Positions 5,173-5,381 of a stretch of 5,381 nt of DNA are shown here, piece after piece. The notes beneath the pieces were generated by a model. The model saw only the letters and a list, made by a program, of their open reading frames with translations, did no database searches and was not told where the DNA came from. Source of the stretch: JBDSYA01 sp039925865 (GTDB taxonomy: Bacteria > Bacteroidota > Ignavibacteria > Tepidaquicellales > Tepidaquicellaceae). Each line of letters opens with the position of its first letter. Position 1 is the first letter of the stretch. Location of the stretch: positions 1-5,381 of the forward strand of contig JBDSYA010000240.1 in NCBI GenBank assembly GCA_039925865.1. Reading direction: 5' to 3'. Position numbers and translations under genes: made by a program.

Positions 5173-5234
5173 CCACTAAAGATAAAAATTATATTTAATG
5201 TGATAACTCAATAGAAATGTCAGTAAGGCACATG

Positions 5235-5381
5235 TCAATGAAATTGTGTTTGCTCGGTTGCAAATCTTAGATTAAATAATTGATTTATTTCATATTCACA
5301 TCCTTTAAGAATGGGAACAGGGTTTTTCCATTTTTTATTTAGTAGTCGATTAGCTAAAACGAAAACAGCAGCATCTACATA
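5235..5381 (-). CDS. 3' end of an unidentified ORF, 5' part outside the window
   Basis: An open frame enters at the right edge and ends at TGA (5235-5237), giving 48 C-terminal residues that include DAAVFVLANRLLNKKWKNP and end in FATEQTQFH. The mix of charged and hydrophobic residues and the absence of stops in very AT-rich DNA make it look coding, and the strand agrees with all other genes here. I do not recognise the family, and it shows no LivH or binding-protein features. The gap to the tRNA (5123-5234) contains the candidate promoter and nothing else I can name. Confidence 0.4.
   Translation of the reverse strand, partial: YVDAAVFVLANRLLNKKWKNPVPILKGCEYEINQLFNLRFATEQTQFH

Overview
The window carries an AT-rich stretch of bacterial chromosome in which every supported gene lies on the minus strand. 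The likely host is a member of the Bacteroidota/Ignavibacteriota group. The reasons are the low GC, start codons preceded by A-rich sequence and not by Shine-Dalgarno motifs, a tRNA without an encoded CCA, a promoter-like match to the Bacteroidota consensus upstream of that tRNA, and spacers built from short phrase-like repeats. This placement is an inference; there is no rRNA or other marker here.

Read in the direction of transcription (right to left), the window holds: the 3' end of an unidentified ORF (5235-5381); tRNA-Val(UAC) (5049-5122); livM, an inner-membrane permease (3885-4901); livG, an ATPase (2978-3745); a frameshifted four-helix-bundle (S23/IVS-type) gene (2403-2800); livF, the second ATPase (1703-2410); a class I/II PLP-dependent aminotransferase (392-1549); and the 5' part of an FMN-binding split-barrel (PNPOx-like) gene cut by the window edge (1-286).

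LivM, LivG and LivF are three of the five usual parts of a branched-chain amino acid (HAAT-family) ABC importer. The partner permease LivH and the periplasmic binding protein are not beside them: a tRNA and an unrelated-looking ORF occupy the place upstream of livM where livH often sits. The aminotransferase downstream could act on imported amino acids, but its substrate cannot be read from the sequence.

The most unusual content is in the spacers. A repeat family with core GGAATTTCGGATTTGG has four copies. Two are perfect 27-bp direct repeats flanking the four-helix-bundle gene, and the inner one also encodes part of that protein's C-terminal tail. The other two lie in the opposite orientation and abut, with no gap, the stop codons of livG and of the aminotransferase. 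Other spacers hold different tandem phrases (13, 7, 14 and 18 bp periods). The livM-livG spacer also has a GC-rich palindrome set inside AT-rich repeat sequence. No convincing Rho-independent terminator, CRISPR array, transposase or integrase was seen.
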